Positions 6,264-12,779 of a stretch of 23,061 nt of DNA are shown here, one piece after another. A program made the position numbers and the translations under genes. This stretch comes from Actinomycetes bacterium. GTDB lineage: Bacteria; Actinomycetota; Coriobacteriia; Coriobacteriales; Eggerthellaceae. Position 1 is the first letter of the stretch; each line of letters begins with the position of its first letter. The notes under the pieces were generated by a model that ran no database searches, was not told the DNA's origin, and saw only the letters and a program-made list of their open reading frames with translations. The stretch lies in NCBI GenBank assembly GCA_023403475.1, contig JAEYEL010000144.1, positions 1 to 23,061 on the forward strand, read 5' to 3'.

Positions 6264-7226
6264 ATGAAAAAGCTCAGGTCATATCTTCTAAAAATCAGGG
6301 GGTTGTGCGCTCGCCTCGGCGCTCGCTTTCCTGTTGCGTTCAGCTTCGTTTCGCTTCTCATTGCTTTTTGCTGCTACGATGCAATTCCCGCCTACAGTCT
6401 TTTGGCCGACATCGTTCGGACGCTCTTCGCCATGTTGTGCGCTTTCGCGCTGATGAGGGCTTTCGCTGCTGTTTTTCCGAGGGGTTCCGAAAGCGTTGTC
6501 TTGAGGCCTCGCAAGCTTGCTGCTATCGTGTCTCTTGTGGCGGCTGCCGGCTTGGTTTCCGGCTTCATATCCCTTTTTGGTGCTGCGGCGCATGGTGCCT
6601 CCTGCGCAGACGCGCCGCAATATATCGACTCGTTGCGTTGCGCCAGTGCGCCGCTTTGCGCCGACCTCGCCGACCTACTGCATTATGCCAGCGCGCCACG
6701 CGGGGCCCAGCTGGTAGGTCTTTCCGTGGTTTTCGCCGTATCGTGCATGCTGACGGCGATGTTCGAGGAGTTCTTGTTCCGAGGCATTGTGTTCAAGGGG
6801 TTTGCACTTGGCTTTGCGCGCGCTAAAGAGGGGCGCCCTGTGTTTAGGGCCGCGCTTGCCTCTGCGGCCATCTTCGGAATCCTTCACGTTTCCGGAAGCT
6901 TTTCAGGGGAATTCGGTGCGGTTGAAGCGCCCCAGATAATTGAGGTGGCTCAGATGGTGGCGAAGACCGTCCAAGCTATTGTTTTCGGATTTGTCATGGC
7001 CTGTTTGTATCGGGCTTTCATGTCTTTGCGCACGCCTATTGCGCTCCATGCGATTTTCAACTTTCTTGCAGGGTTTCCGCCCTATCTTGCTTACGGATAT
7101 CTTGCATCCACGTATGTGACGGGAAACGACTTCGACCTTGTTGCCATGTTGTCGAGCACGGCTCTGCTTGCGGTAGCTGCCGTGATCGCTTACCGCCCTT
7201 ACCGCCGCGTCGCGTGCATTCTGTGA
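6264..7226 (+). CDS. CPBP family intramembrane metalloprotease (CAAX protease-like)
   Basis: A 320-residue membrane protein with about eight hydrophobic segments. The catalytic motifs of the CPBP (Abi) family are present in order: FEEFLFRG with Glu168-Glu169 and Arg173, FGILHV with His208, and HAIFNF with His262 and Asn266. These residues form the metal and active site in the CAAX prenyl protease Rce1 and its bacterial relatives, which cleave within the membrane. Bacterial members serve in bacteriocin self-immunity or in unknown roles; nothing nearby identifies the substrate. The ATG at 6264 has no ribosome binding site, and a -10-like TATACT lies just upstream, so the mRNA may be leaderless. 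It is divergent from the TraX-family gene. Confidence 0.9.
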   Translation: MKKLRSYLLKIRGLCARLGARFPVAFSFVSLLIAFCCYDAIPAYSLLADIVRTLFAMLCAFALMRAFAAVFPRGSESVVLRPRKLAAIVSLVAAAGLVSGFISLFGAAAHGASCADAPQYIDSLRCASAPLCADLADLLHYASAPRGAQLVGLSVVFAVSCMLTAMFEEFLFRGIVFKGFALGFARAKEGRPVFRAALASAAIFGILHVSGSFSGEFGAVEAPQIIEVAQMVAKTVQAIVFGFVMACLYRAFMSLRTPIALHAIFNFLAGFPPYLAYGYLASTYVTGNDFDLVAMLSSTALLAVAAVIAYRPYRRVACIL

Positions 7227-7386
7227 CATGCCGCTAGACATGCCGCAAGGTCGCACTGAACATGGTAGTATACGGCTTCGAAACCAAGAACGTTTCTGTG
7301 AGCCTCCCAAAAGAGAAGCAAGAGAAGGTCTACATTGTCTATATTCGGAATAAAACAGTGCGAACAGGAAAGGGAGGGGAGGAACC

Positions 7387-8019
7387 TTGAACCGAAAGGA
7401 AGCGCTGCGCATACTCGGGCTTGACGAAGAAGCCAAGCTAGACGATATAAAAACCGCCTACAAGGAAACGGCCCAGATTCTTCACCCCGACCGATTCGCC
7501 AGCAACAAAAAACTGCAGGACCGCGCGACCGAGCAGTTCAAGAACCTGCAAGAAGCTTATGAGTTCTTAACGAGCGGGAAGGGTTCTCGAAGCAAGGTCT
7601 CTGGGGGCGGACGCTCTCGCGCAGGGGCTGCGGACGGATATCGGTCCGGCGCGAGCTGCGGCAAAGGTGCGGCGCGGGCTGCTTCCGGCTACACCGAAGC
7701 CGACGAGATAGAGGCGCGTTTGGCAGGAATCTCCGCAGCGAAGACGCAGCTGGTGGCGCAGCGGGACGTGGCATACGATGAGCGGCGAAACGGTGCCGTC
7801 ATGGCGGGAATAGGCGCGTTAGTGGCACTGATATGCGGAAGAAAGCCTGGTTTGCTCATGATAGTCGCCGGCATTGCCGGCACGGCGGCCGTGTGGGGAA
7901 TTATCCAGGTTGTTTCCGCACAGCGCACGATCGGGGTGCTGGACGAGCATATAAGCGAGCTGAATGCCGAGAAGAAAAAACTCATGCGTCAACTGGAAGA
8001 CCTGGAAGACTTAGAATAG
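7387..8019 (+). CDS. Membrane-anchored J-domain (DnaJ-like) protein
   Basis: The 210-residue protein uses a TTG start at 7387 backed by a purine-rich AGGGAGGGGAGG. Residues 1-60 form a J domain with the essential HPD triad at 33-35 (ILHPDRFASNKKLQDRATEQ). A Gly/Ser/Ala/Arg-rich linker (about 62-98) follows, then a helical segment, two close hydrophobic stretches (about 137-175) likely to form a membrane hairpin, and a Lys/Glu-rich coiled-coil tail (LDEHISELNAEKKKLMRQLE). J domains stimulate Hsp70 ATPase activity. The layout suggests it recruits DnaK to the membrane rather than acting as a full DnaJ: there is no zinc-finger or C-terminal substrate domain. It may be co-transcribed with typA, which starts 70 bp downstream. 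Confidence 0.85.
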   Translation: MNRKEALRILGLDEEAKLDDIKTAYKETAQILHPDRFASNKKLQDRATEQFKNLQEAYEFLTSGKGSRSKVSGGGRSRAGAADGYRSGASCGKGAARAASGYTEADEIEARLAGISAAKTQLVAQRDVAYDERRNGAVMAGIGALVALICGRKPGLLMIVAGIAGTAAVWGIIQVVSAQRTIGVLDEHISELNAEKKKLMRQLEDLEDLE

Positions 8020-8033
8020 CTGAAATAGCAAAA

Positions 8034-8089
8034 GAAAGCGCGAAAAAGCGGAAGGAAGAAAAAGCGGAAGGAAGAAGGAAGAAAGAAGA
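8034..8089 (+). promoter_or_regulatory. All-purine-like leader of typA with short direct repeats
   Basis: The leader is almost entirely A and G and contains AAAAGCGGAAGGAAG twice in tandem, 17 bp apart. It supplies several overlapping Shine-Dalgarno-like GGAAG/GAAGGAAG sequences before the ATG at 8090. It resembles the GGTGCGAAAA repeat leader of the BFN gene. Confidence 0.6.
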
Positions 8090-9901
8090 ATGAAGCAGGA
8101 AAACATTCGCAACGTGGCCATCATCGCCCACGTCGACCACGGTAAGACGACGTTGGTGGACAGGTTGTTGTACACAGCGGGCGTGTTCCGTGAGAATCAG
8201 CAGGTTGAGGAACGGGTGCTTGACAGCAACGATCAGGAACGCGAACGCGGCATCACCATTTTGTCCAAGAACATATCCATCACGTACAAAGATGTGAAGA
8301 TCAACGTCATCGACACGCCAGGGCACGCCGATTTCGGCGGTGAAGTGGAGCGTGTGCTCAACATGGCCGACGGCGCACTGCTCATTGTGGATGCGTTCGA
8401 AGGGCCTATGCCCCAGACGCGCTTCGTGCTCAAGCATGCGCTTGCGCTGGGCATGCGCATCGTGGTGGTCATCAACAAGATAGATCGCCCCGGTTCGCGC
8501 CCCGAGGAAGTGGTCGATGAGGTGTTCGACCTTATGGTTGAGCTTGAGGCGAGCGATGAGCAGCTCGATTTCCCCATCATATACGCGAGCGCGATGAACG
8601 GATATGCGCGCTACGCTGCCGACGACGGCAACATGAACATGGTTCCTTTGCTCGATACTATTCTCAAAGAGGTTCCGTCGCCTGACTGCGAACCGGCAGG
8701 GCCGGTGGCGCTGCAAATCTGCACGGTCGATCACTCCAGCTTCGTGGGTCGTATCGGTGTGGGCCGTTTATTTTCCGGCACCATCCACAAAGGCGAGCCG
8801 GTGCTGGTCATCAAGAACGACGGCACGCGCTACAACACCAACATCAAACAGGTCTTCACGTTCGAAGAGCTGGGCAAGAAAGAGCAGAAGGAAGTGCACG
8901 CCGGCGACATCGTCGCCGTGGTGGGCGTGGAGGACGCCGATATAGGCGATATGGTCACAAGCCGCGAGCATCCTATCCGCCTTGCCCCCATTGAGCTGGA
9001 AGAACCTACCATGGCCGTTGTGTTCGAGGCGTCCACCAGTCCGCTTGTCGGCAAGGAAGGAGACATCGTGGGTGCACGCCAGCTCAAGGAGCGCCTGATG
9101 CGCGAAGCCGAGAGCAACATTTCCATGCACATTACCGAGCTGGAAGATAAAAGCGGCATCGAAGTTGCAGGCAGAGGTGTTCTGCACCTTTCGGTTCTTA
9201 TGGAGACCATGCGGCGCGAAGGGTATGAGTTCCAAGTGGGCCGCCCGCGCGTTATCCTCAAGAAGGACGCCAACGGTCAAAAGCTTGAACCCATTGAGGA
9301 AGCCACGGTGGACGTGCCGAGCGAGTATGCCGGCAAGGCCATCGAGGTGTTCGGCAGCGCAGGTGGCGAGATGACCGACATGTTCGCACGTGGCGATGCG
9401 ACGCATCTGGTGTTTAAGATTCCCTCGCGCGGAACCATGGGTCTGCGCACGAAACTTCTGAATGCCACGCGCGGCGAGGCCACGATGTTCCATCATTTCA
9501 GCGAATACGGACCGTATCGAGGGGAAATGCTGGGTCGCAAAAACGGGTCCATGATAGCGAAGGCCACCGAGAAGTCGGTTGCATACGCGCTCGATACGCT
9601 GCAACAACGCGGGCGCCTGTTCGTGGGGCCTGGTGAAGATTGCTACGAGGGCATGATCGTGGGCGAATCCGCCAAAGAGGGAGACATGGTGGTGAACGTC
9701 GCTCGCTCGAAGCAGCTTGGCAACCAGCGCTCTTCCGGCGCCGACAAGGCTATCCAGCTCACGCCGCCCGTCACGTTCACGCTCGAAGAGGCTCTTGAGT
9801 ACATCGAGGACGACGAATTGGTGGAGGTGACCCCTCAGAGCATCCGTCTGCGCAAGCGCATTCTGTCTTCGGTGGAGCGCAAGAAAGCCAACAAACAGTA
9901 G
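8090..9901 (+). CDS. typA: Translational GTPase TypA/BipA
   Basis: The 603-residue protein has the full length of the family. The GTP-binding motifs are AHVDHGKT (residues 13-20), RERGITI in the effector region, DTPGHADFGGEV and NKIDRPGSRPEE. The elongation-factor domain II, domain III (LEEPTMAVVFEASTSPLVG) and the C-terminal RGTMGLRTKLLNATRGEA and NARRNAGN-equivalent ARSKQLGNQRSSGADK segments specific to BipA follow in order. TypA is a ribosome-binding GTPase related to EF-G that supports 50S assembly and growth at low temperature or under stress. Codon use is regular, and the gene is intact with no frameshift. A long antisense frame across it is a shadow. Confidence 0.98.
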   Translation: MKQENIRNVAIIAHVDHGKTTLVDRLLYTAGVFRENQQVEERVLDSNDQERERGITILSKNISITYKDVKINVIDTPGHADFGGEVERVLNMADGALLIVDAFEGPMPQTRFVLKHALALGMRIVVVINKIDRPGSRPEEVVDEVFDLMVELEASDEQLDFPIIYASAMNGYARYAADDGNMNMVPLLDTILKEVPSPDCEPAGPVALQICTVDHSSFVGRIGVGRLFSGTIHKGEPVLVIKNDGTRYNTNIKQVFTFEELGKKEQKEVHAGDIVAVVGVEDADIGDMVTSREHPIRLAPIELEEPTMAVVFEASTSPLVGKEGDIVGARQLKERLMREAESNISMHITELEDKSGIEVAGRGVLHLSVLMETMRREGYEFQVGRPRVILKKDANGQKLEPIEEATVDVPSEYAGKAIEVFGSAGGEMTDMFARGDATHLVFKIPSRGTMGLRTKLLNATRGEATMFHHFSEYGPYRGEMLGRKNGSMIAKATEKSVAYALDTLQQRGRLFVGPGEDCYEGMIVGESAKEGDMVVNVARSKQLGNQRSSGADKAIQLTPPVTFTLEEALEYIEDDELVEVTPQSIRLRKRILSSVERKKANKQ

Positions 9902-10135
9902 GATACCTGCATCCAGGTAGTGGTTCGCTATGGGGAAGAACAATAATGAGCAGGTTGTATAGTGGGATTTTCTCTATGGGCGAGCCGTTTATGCTCTATG
10001 AAGTGAAAGTGGGCATCTTGTGCAACCAATTTTCCCGTTCGGCACATATGGGAAAATGCGGAGATTAGCAACCACGCTTCATGTAGTGTTCTGCGGTTCT
10101 GCGAAAAGCAGTAAGGCATATCGAGGAAGGGTCAT
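9902..10135. other. typA-prsA intergenic region with two small dyads
   Basis: TACCTG-CATC-CAGGTA lies just after the typA stop (9903-9918). ATTTTCCC at 10029-10036 pairs with GGGAAAAT at 10050-10057. Neither is followed by a U-tract, so termination is possible but unproven. No gene is seen. Confidence 0.4.
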
Positions 10136-11425
10136 ATGAAAACTGTGAAGATTGCGAAAACGATATGTATAGCAAGCCTGACGGTTGCCTGCATATGGGG
10201 GTTGGCTGCCTGCGGAAGCGGTAGTTCCTCCAATGGAAAAACCGGAGGGGTTGCTGCTACCGTTAACGGAACGGAGATTTCCGAGGACAAGATAACCGAG
10301 CAGGTTGAGGCCATTCGCGCGCAGATGTCAATCGATACCGAAGATGCATGGGGTGAGTGGCTGGCCCAAAACGATTACACTCCCGAGAAGGTGCGCGAAC
10401 AGATAATCGATGGGTATGTTGATCAGGAGCTTATCCGCCAAGGAGCTGCCGAGAGGGGCATTACCGTCGAAAGCTCGACGGTTGACGAGTACGTTAACTC
10501 GATGAAGTCCCAATACGATGACGACGAAGCGTGGCAGAAAGCGCTTGACGGAGCCGGCACCACCGAGGAGGAGTACCGGCAGAATCTGGAGCTTTCGCTT
10601 CTCTATACCGACCTGTATGCCCAATTTGCCACCGACGAGGAGCCGAGTGAAGAAGACCTGCTCAAGTACTCCAAGATGTATGCGACGTCATATGGTGGGG
10701 CGAAGCGCTCTTCCCATATACTGTTCGCTTCCGACGACGAGGCGACTGCCCAGGAGGTGCTTGACAAGCTTAATTCCGGCGAGCTCGATTTCGCCGATGC
10801 CGCGAAGCAGTATTCGACTGACACCGCTTCCGCTGAAAAAGGCGGAGATGTGGGCTGGGACAAACTGACCAACTTCGTGAGCGAATACCAGACGGCGCTT
10901 GACGGTTTGGAGAAAGATCAGATGAGCGGGCTGGTTACGAGCAGTTTCGGTATCCACATTATCAAATGTACCGACGTGTTCAACGCTCCGGAAGAGATTA
11001 CGAGCAGCGATCAGCTTCCAAGTGAGTTCCTCGACCAGATTAAGAAGACCATTTCCTCCAGCAAGCAGAGCGAAGCTTATCAGACTTGGCTTAAGGAATA
11101 CAAAGAAGCTGCCGACATCGTAATAAACGAAATGCCCGAAGGTCTGCCGTACTACGTCGATATGACGAAGTACCAGAAGGAAGATGATTCCGCAGCAACC
11201 GACGACAGCGGTTTATCTGCTACTGGTGCTGAAGGGGGTAGCGGCGAAGGTGATGCCGCTGCGAGCGGTGCGGCTGCGAGCGGTGCGGCTGCGGATGGTG
11301 CGGCTTCTGGTGCCGCCGCATCGGGCGAAGGCGCTGCCTCGGCATCCGAAGGTTCCGCCGGGGCTTCTGCGGCCGACACCAGTGCTGCCGGTGCGTCGAG
11401 CGAAGGCGGCTCGTCGTCGAAGTAA
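10136..11425 (+). CDS. prsA: PrsA/SurA-like peptidyl-prolyl isomerase foldase lipoprotein
   Basis: The 429-residue protein has a lipoprotein signal peptide: basic N-terminus, hydrophobic core and lipobox LAAC with the acylated Cys26. A SurA_N-like chaperone region (about 38-180) starts with ATVNGTEISEDKITEQVEAI. The parvulin PPIase domain (about 195-285) has RSSHILFASDDEATAQEVLD, FADAAKQYSTD, KGGDVGWD and SSFGIHIIK, all family hallmarks. The protein is expected on the outer face of the membrane, helping secreted proteins fold. The last 65 residues are a low-complexity Ala/Ser/Gly/Glu tail with repeated GAAASGAA units, longer than usual; it may be a wall-spanning linker or a repeat expansion. 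Ribosome binding site GAGGAAGGG precedes the ATG. The gene symbol follows the Gram-positive convention. Confidence 0.93.
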   Translation: MKTVKIAKTICIASLTVACIWGLAACGSGSSSNGKTGGVAATVNGTEISEDKITEQVEAIRAQMSIDTEDAWGEWLAQNDYTPEKVREQIIDGYVDQELIRQGAAERGITVESSTVDEYVNSMKSQYDDDEAWQKALDGAGTTEEEYRQNLELSLLYTDLYAQFATDEEPSEEDLLKYSKMYATSYGGAKRSSHILFASDDEATAQEVLDKLNSGELDFADAAKQYSTDTASAEKGGDVGWDKLTNFVSEYQTALDGLEKDQMSGLVTSSFGIHIIKCTDVFNAPEEITSSDQLPSEFLDQIKKTISSSKQSEAYQTWLKEYKEAADIVINEMPEGLPYYVDMTKYQKEDDSAATDDSGLSATGAEGGSGEGDAAASGAAASGAAADGAASGAAASGEGAASASEGSAGASAADTSAAGASSEGGSSSK

Positions 11426-11576
11426 CCGGCTGAGGCTTCGTAAGGGCTTCGAGCTTCGGCCAAGGTGCCGATGGAGCTTTACTTCAAGTGTCGCTTAGAG
11501 CGCCGCCTGAAGCTGTGATTCGATCAAATCGCCGCTTGCGTTCAAAGCGCCGCTCGGAGTTGCAGGCTGCATGTAA

Positions 11577-11614
11577 TGTGCCCTCGATGTTTCATGTGAA
11601 ACATCGAGGGCACA
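11577..11614. promoter_or_regulatory. parS-like site (one mismatch) inside a perfect 18-bp-arm palindrome
   Basis: TGTTTCATGTGAAACA at 11588-11603 differs from the parS consensus TGTTTCACGTGAAACA at one central base. It is embedded in a perfect inverted repeat with arms 11577-11594 and 11597-11614. No U-tract follows on either strand, so a simple terminator is less likely than a DNA-binding site, though the RNA would also fold. Confidence 0.75.
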
Positions 11615-11671
11615 TGTGTCGATGCCCGGTCAAACGGCTTTGTCGCACGATTCGGAAGCCTGCGCTGAAAA

Positions 11672-11776
11672 GTGCCGTTTCGGGTGCCGGAAAAGGTGCC
11701 GTCAACGAAAAGTTTGAACTTCTCGAGGTGAGGGGCGCTCAAAGGTACCGTTTGAGGTACCATCAAAGGTACCAAC
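11672..11776. repeat. Two blocks of 12-bp-period repeats (GTGCC and GGTACC)
   Basis: GTGCC recurs at 11672, 11684 and 11696, exactly 12 bp apart. GGTACC recurs at 11744, 11756 and 11768, again 12 bp apart. Flanking words such as CAAAG and GTTTGAG are shared, so the two blocks look like parts of one degenerate array. Confidence 0.7.
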
Positions 11777-11780
11777 AATG

Positions 11781-11811
11781 AAAAGAGGTCGGAAATTCGC
11801 TTTCCGACCTC
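11781..11811 (-). terminator. Rho-independent terminator of tRNA-Ser(CGA)
   Basis: A perfect 11-bp stem (11785-11795 with 11801-11811), loop TTCGC, is followed on the minus strand by TTTTCATTG. It lies 15 bp past the 3' end of the tRNA. Confidence 0.85.
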
Positions 11812-11825
11812 GTGCTTTATACTGG

Positions 11826-11915
11826 CGGAGGAGGAGGGATTCGAACCCTCGTTACCCGGGTTGCGGGCAAAACGGTTTTCGAGACCGCCGCATTCAACCA
11901 CTCTGCCACCCCTCC
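11826..11915 (-). tRNA. tRNA-Ser(CGA)
   Basis: The minus strand reads GGAGGGGTGGCAGAGTGGTT onward. It is a class II tRNA of 90 nt with a long variable arm (GCCCGCAACCCGGGT). The anticodon loop TCTCGAAAA gives CGA. The acceptor stem pairs GGAGGGG with CTCCTCC, the discriminator is G as in serine tRNAs, and CCA is not encoded. Confidence 0.96.
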
Positions 11916-11962
11916 GTATGGGTGCGGACGATTTGGTTTGCAACCGTCCGTCTCGCCGAAAT

Positions 11963-11978
11963 TGTTTCACGTGAAACA
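11963..11978. promoter_or_regulatory. parS: Perfect parS (ParB-binding) site
   Basis: TGTTTCACGTGAAACA is an exact match to the bacterial chromosomal parS consensus and a perfect 16-bp palindrome. It lies between the two tRNA-Ser genes. Similarity to the next site extends to 24 bp (11963-11986 and 12137-12160) through TTTTCGCG. Confidence 0.92.
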
Positions 11979-12017
11979 TTTTCGCGCTGTTTCGCTTCAT
12001 CTTCTGTTCTCAAATGG

Positions 12018-12106
12018 CGGAGAGACGGGGATTCGAACCCCGGATACGCTTTTGGCGCATACACGATTTCCAATCGTGCTCCTTCGGCCAGCTCGGACAT
12101 CTCTCC
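12018..12106 (-). tRNA. tRNA-Ser(GGA)
   Basis: The minus strand reads GGAGAGATGTCCGAGCTGGC onward. It is a class II tRNA of 89 nt with a long variable arm. The anticodon stem CACGA-TTGGAAA-TCGTG gives anticodon GGA. The acceptor stem GGAGAGA pairs with TCTCTCC, the discriminator is G, and no CCA is encoded. Confidence 0.96.
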
Positions 12107-12136
12107 GCTTCGCCATGTTCGTGCTCAGAACTCGAA

Positions 12137-12152
12137 TGTTTCACGTGAAACA
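12137..12152. promoter_or_regulatory. parS: Perfect parS (ParB-binding) site
   Basis: A second exact TGTTTCACGTGAAACA, 174 bp from the first and just upstream of tRNA-Ser(GGA). A parS pair plus the near-match at 11588 within 570 bp is far above chance for a 16-bp word. Confidence 0.92.
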
Positions 12153-12395
12153 TTTTCGCGAGGGTTGTCTCCCTCACGCAGGTTTTGCATCGCGCACAAT
12201 CTGCAATCAATATGCACGTAAGTTGCAACTTGCAGCGCCATTACAGCGACCGTGCATGTAAATTCATGTTGCAGCTTGCAGCGTGTGCAAACCCAGCAAG
12301 CCTGAACAGCAGCTAAACAGTATACAGCAGCCCCTCGATCCTCACAAGATGGAAAATGTATCCGCCCAAAAAAACAAACGCCCGTAATCGCCCCG

Positions 12396-12446
12396 CTATC
12401 GCCGCACTATCGCCGTACTATCGCCGTACTATCGCCGTACTATCGC
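12396..12446. repeat. 11-bp tandem repeat, about 4.6 copies
   Basis: Units of CTATCGCCGTA begin at 12407, 12418 and 12429, preceded by a one-to-two-base variant at 12396 and followed by a partial copy at 12440. The period is close to one turn of B-DNA. Degenerate copies (CTACCG, CTATCGCC) continue to about 12490. Confidence 0.85.
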
Positions 12447-12717
12447 TCGCTACCGTCCGCTACCGCGCACTTCCGTCCCTATCGCCCCTACTGCCCGCCA
12501 CTGCGCCCGTCGCGGGGAAAGTGAGCACGGTGGGCGAAAAGCGGGTTGCGCGCGTACTTTGGTAGAGTAAAGTGCGTCCATTGCGATGAACGCGCTTCCC
12601 ATGTCGCGCGCCGCTGGCAATCGATGCCCGTTTCGAGTGGCCGTGCTGCAAGCGGGCGCTTTGCGTGTTCGGGTCGCGAAGGCTGTGGCAAAGGGATGTC
12701 GCGCCGCATGCAGTGCA

Positions 12718-12746
12718 GCCTGCGTCGCATGAGAAACGACGCAGGC
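12718..12746 (+). other. Perfect 10-bp hairpin in the symporter leader
   Basis: GCCTGCGTCG (12718-12727) pairs with CGACGCAGGC (12737-12746) around a 9-nt loop. It ends about 24 bases before the AAGGGG ribosome binding site of the symporter. It could protect the mRNA 5' end or bind a regulator; no U-tract follows. Confidence 0.65.
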
Positions 12747-12779
12747 GAGGATGGCGGATACGTGAGACAAGGGGTTCGA

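Larger units (their letters stand above)
11426..11825. other. 400-bp gene-free region between prsA and tRNA-Ser(CGA)
   Basis: Contains a 38-bp palindrome centred on a parS-like site, two blocks of 12-bp-period repeats and the tRNA-Ser terminator. No open frame has coding character. Sequence before 11570 shows only weak similarity among short GCGCCGC-type words. Confidence 0.6.
12107..12779. other. 673-bp gene-free region from tRNA-Ser(GGA) to the symporter
   Basis: Contains a parS site, a duplicated GTTGCARCTTGCAGCG word (about 12222 and 12269), an 11-bp tandem array (12396-12446) and a 10-bp-stem hairpin just before the symporter start. An in-frame extension of the symporter frame back to 12546 has arginine-rich non-membrane composition and is not believed. 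Confidence 0.6.

Noticed and set aside
8034..8089. Signal recognition particle RNA, because of GGAAGGAAG
   Set aside because: Only a purine repeat; the conserved SRP RNA tetraloop and helix are absent.
8768..9943. Minus-strand 391-residue frame opposite typA
   Set aside because: His/Arg-rich composition typical of a shadow of a GC-rich gene; the typA frame is complete and conserved.
11542..12261. Several frames starting MFHVK across the tRNA-Ser region
   Set aside because: They are parS palindromes and tRNA genes read as protein.
12546..12779. N-terminal extension of the symporter
   Set aside because: Arg/Cys-rich with no family similarity; ATG 12780 has a ribosome binding site and matches the normal NSS start.
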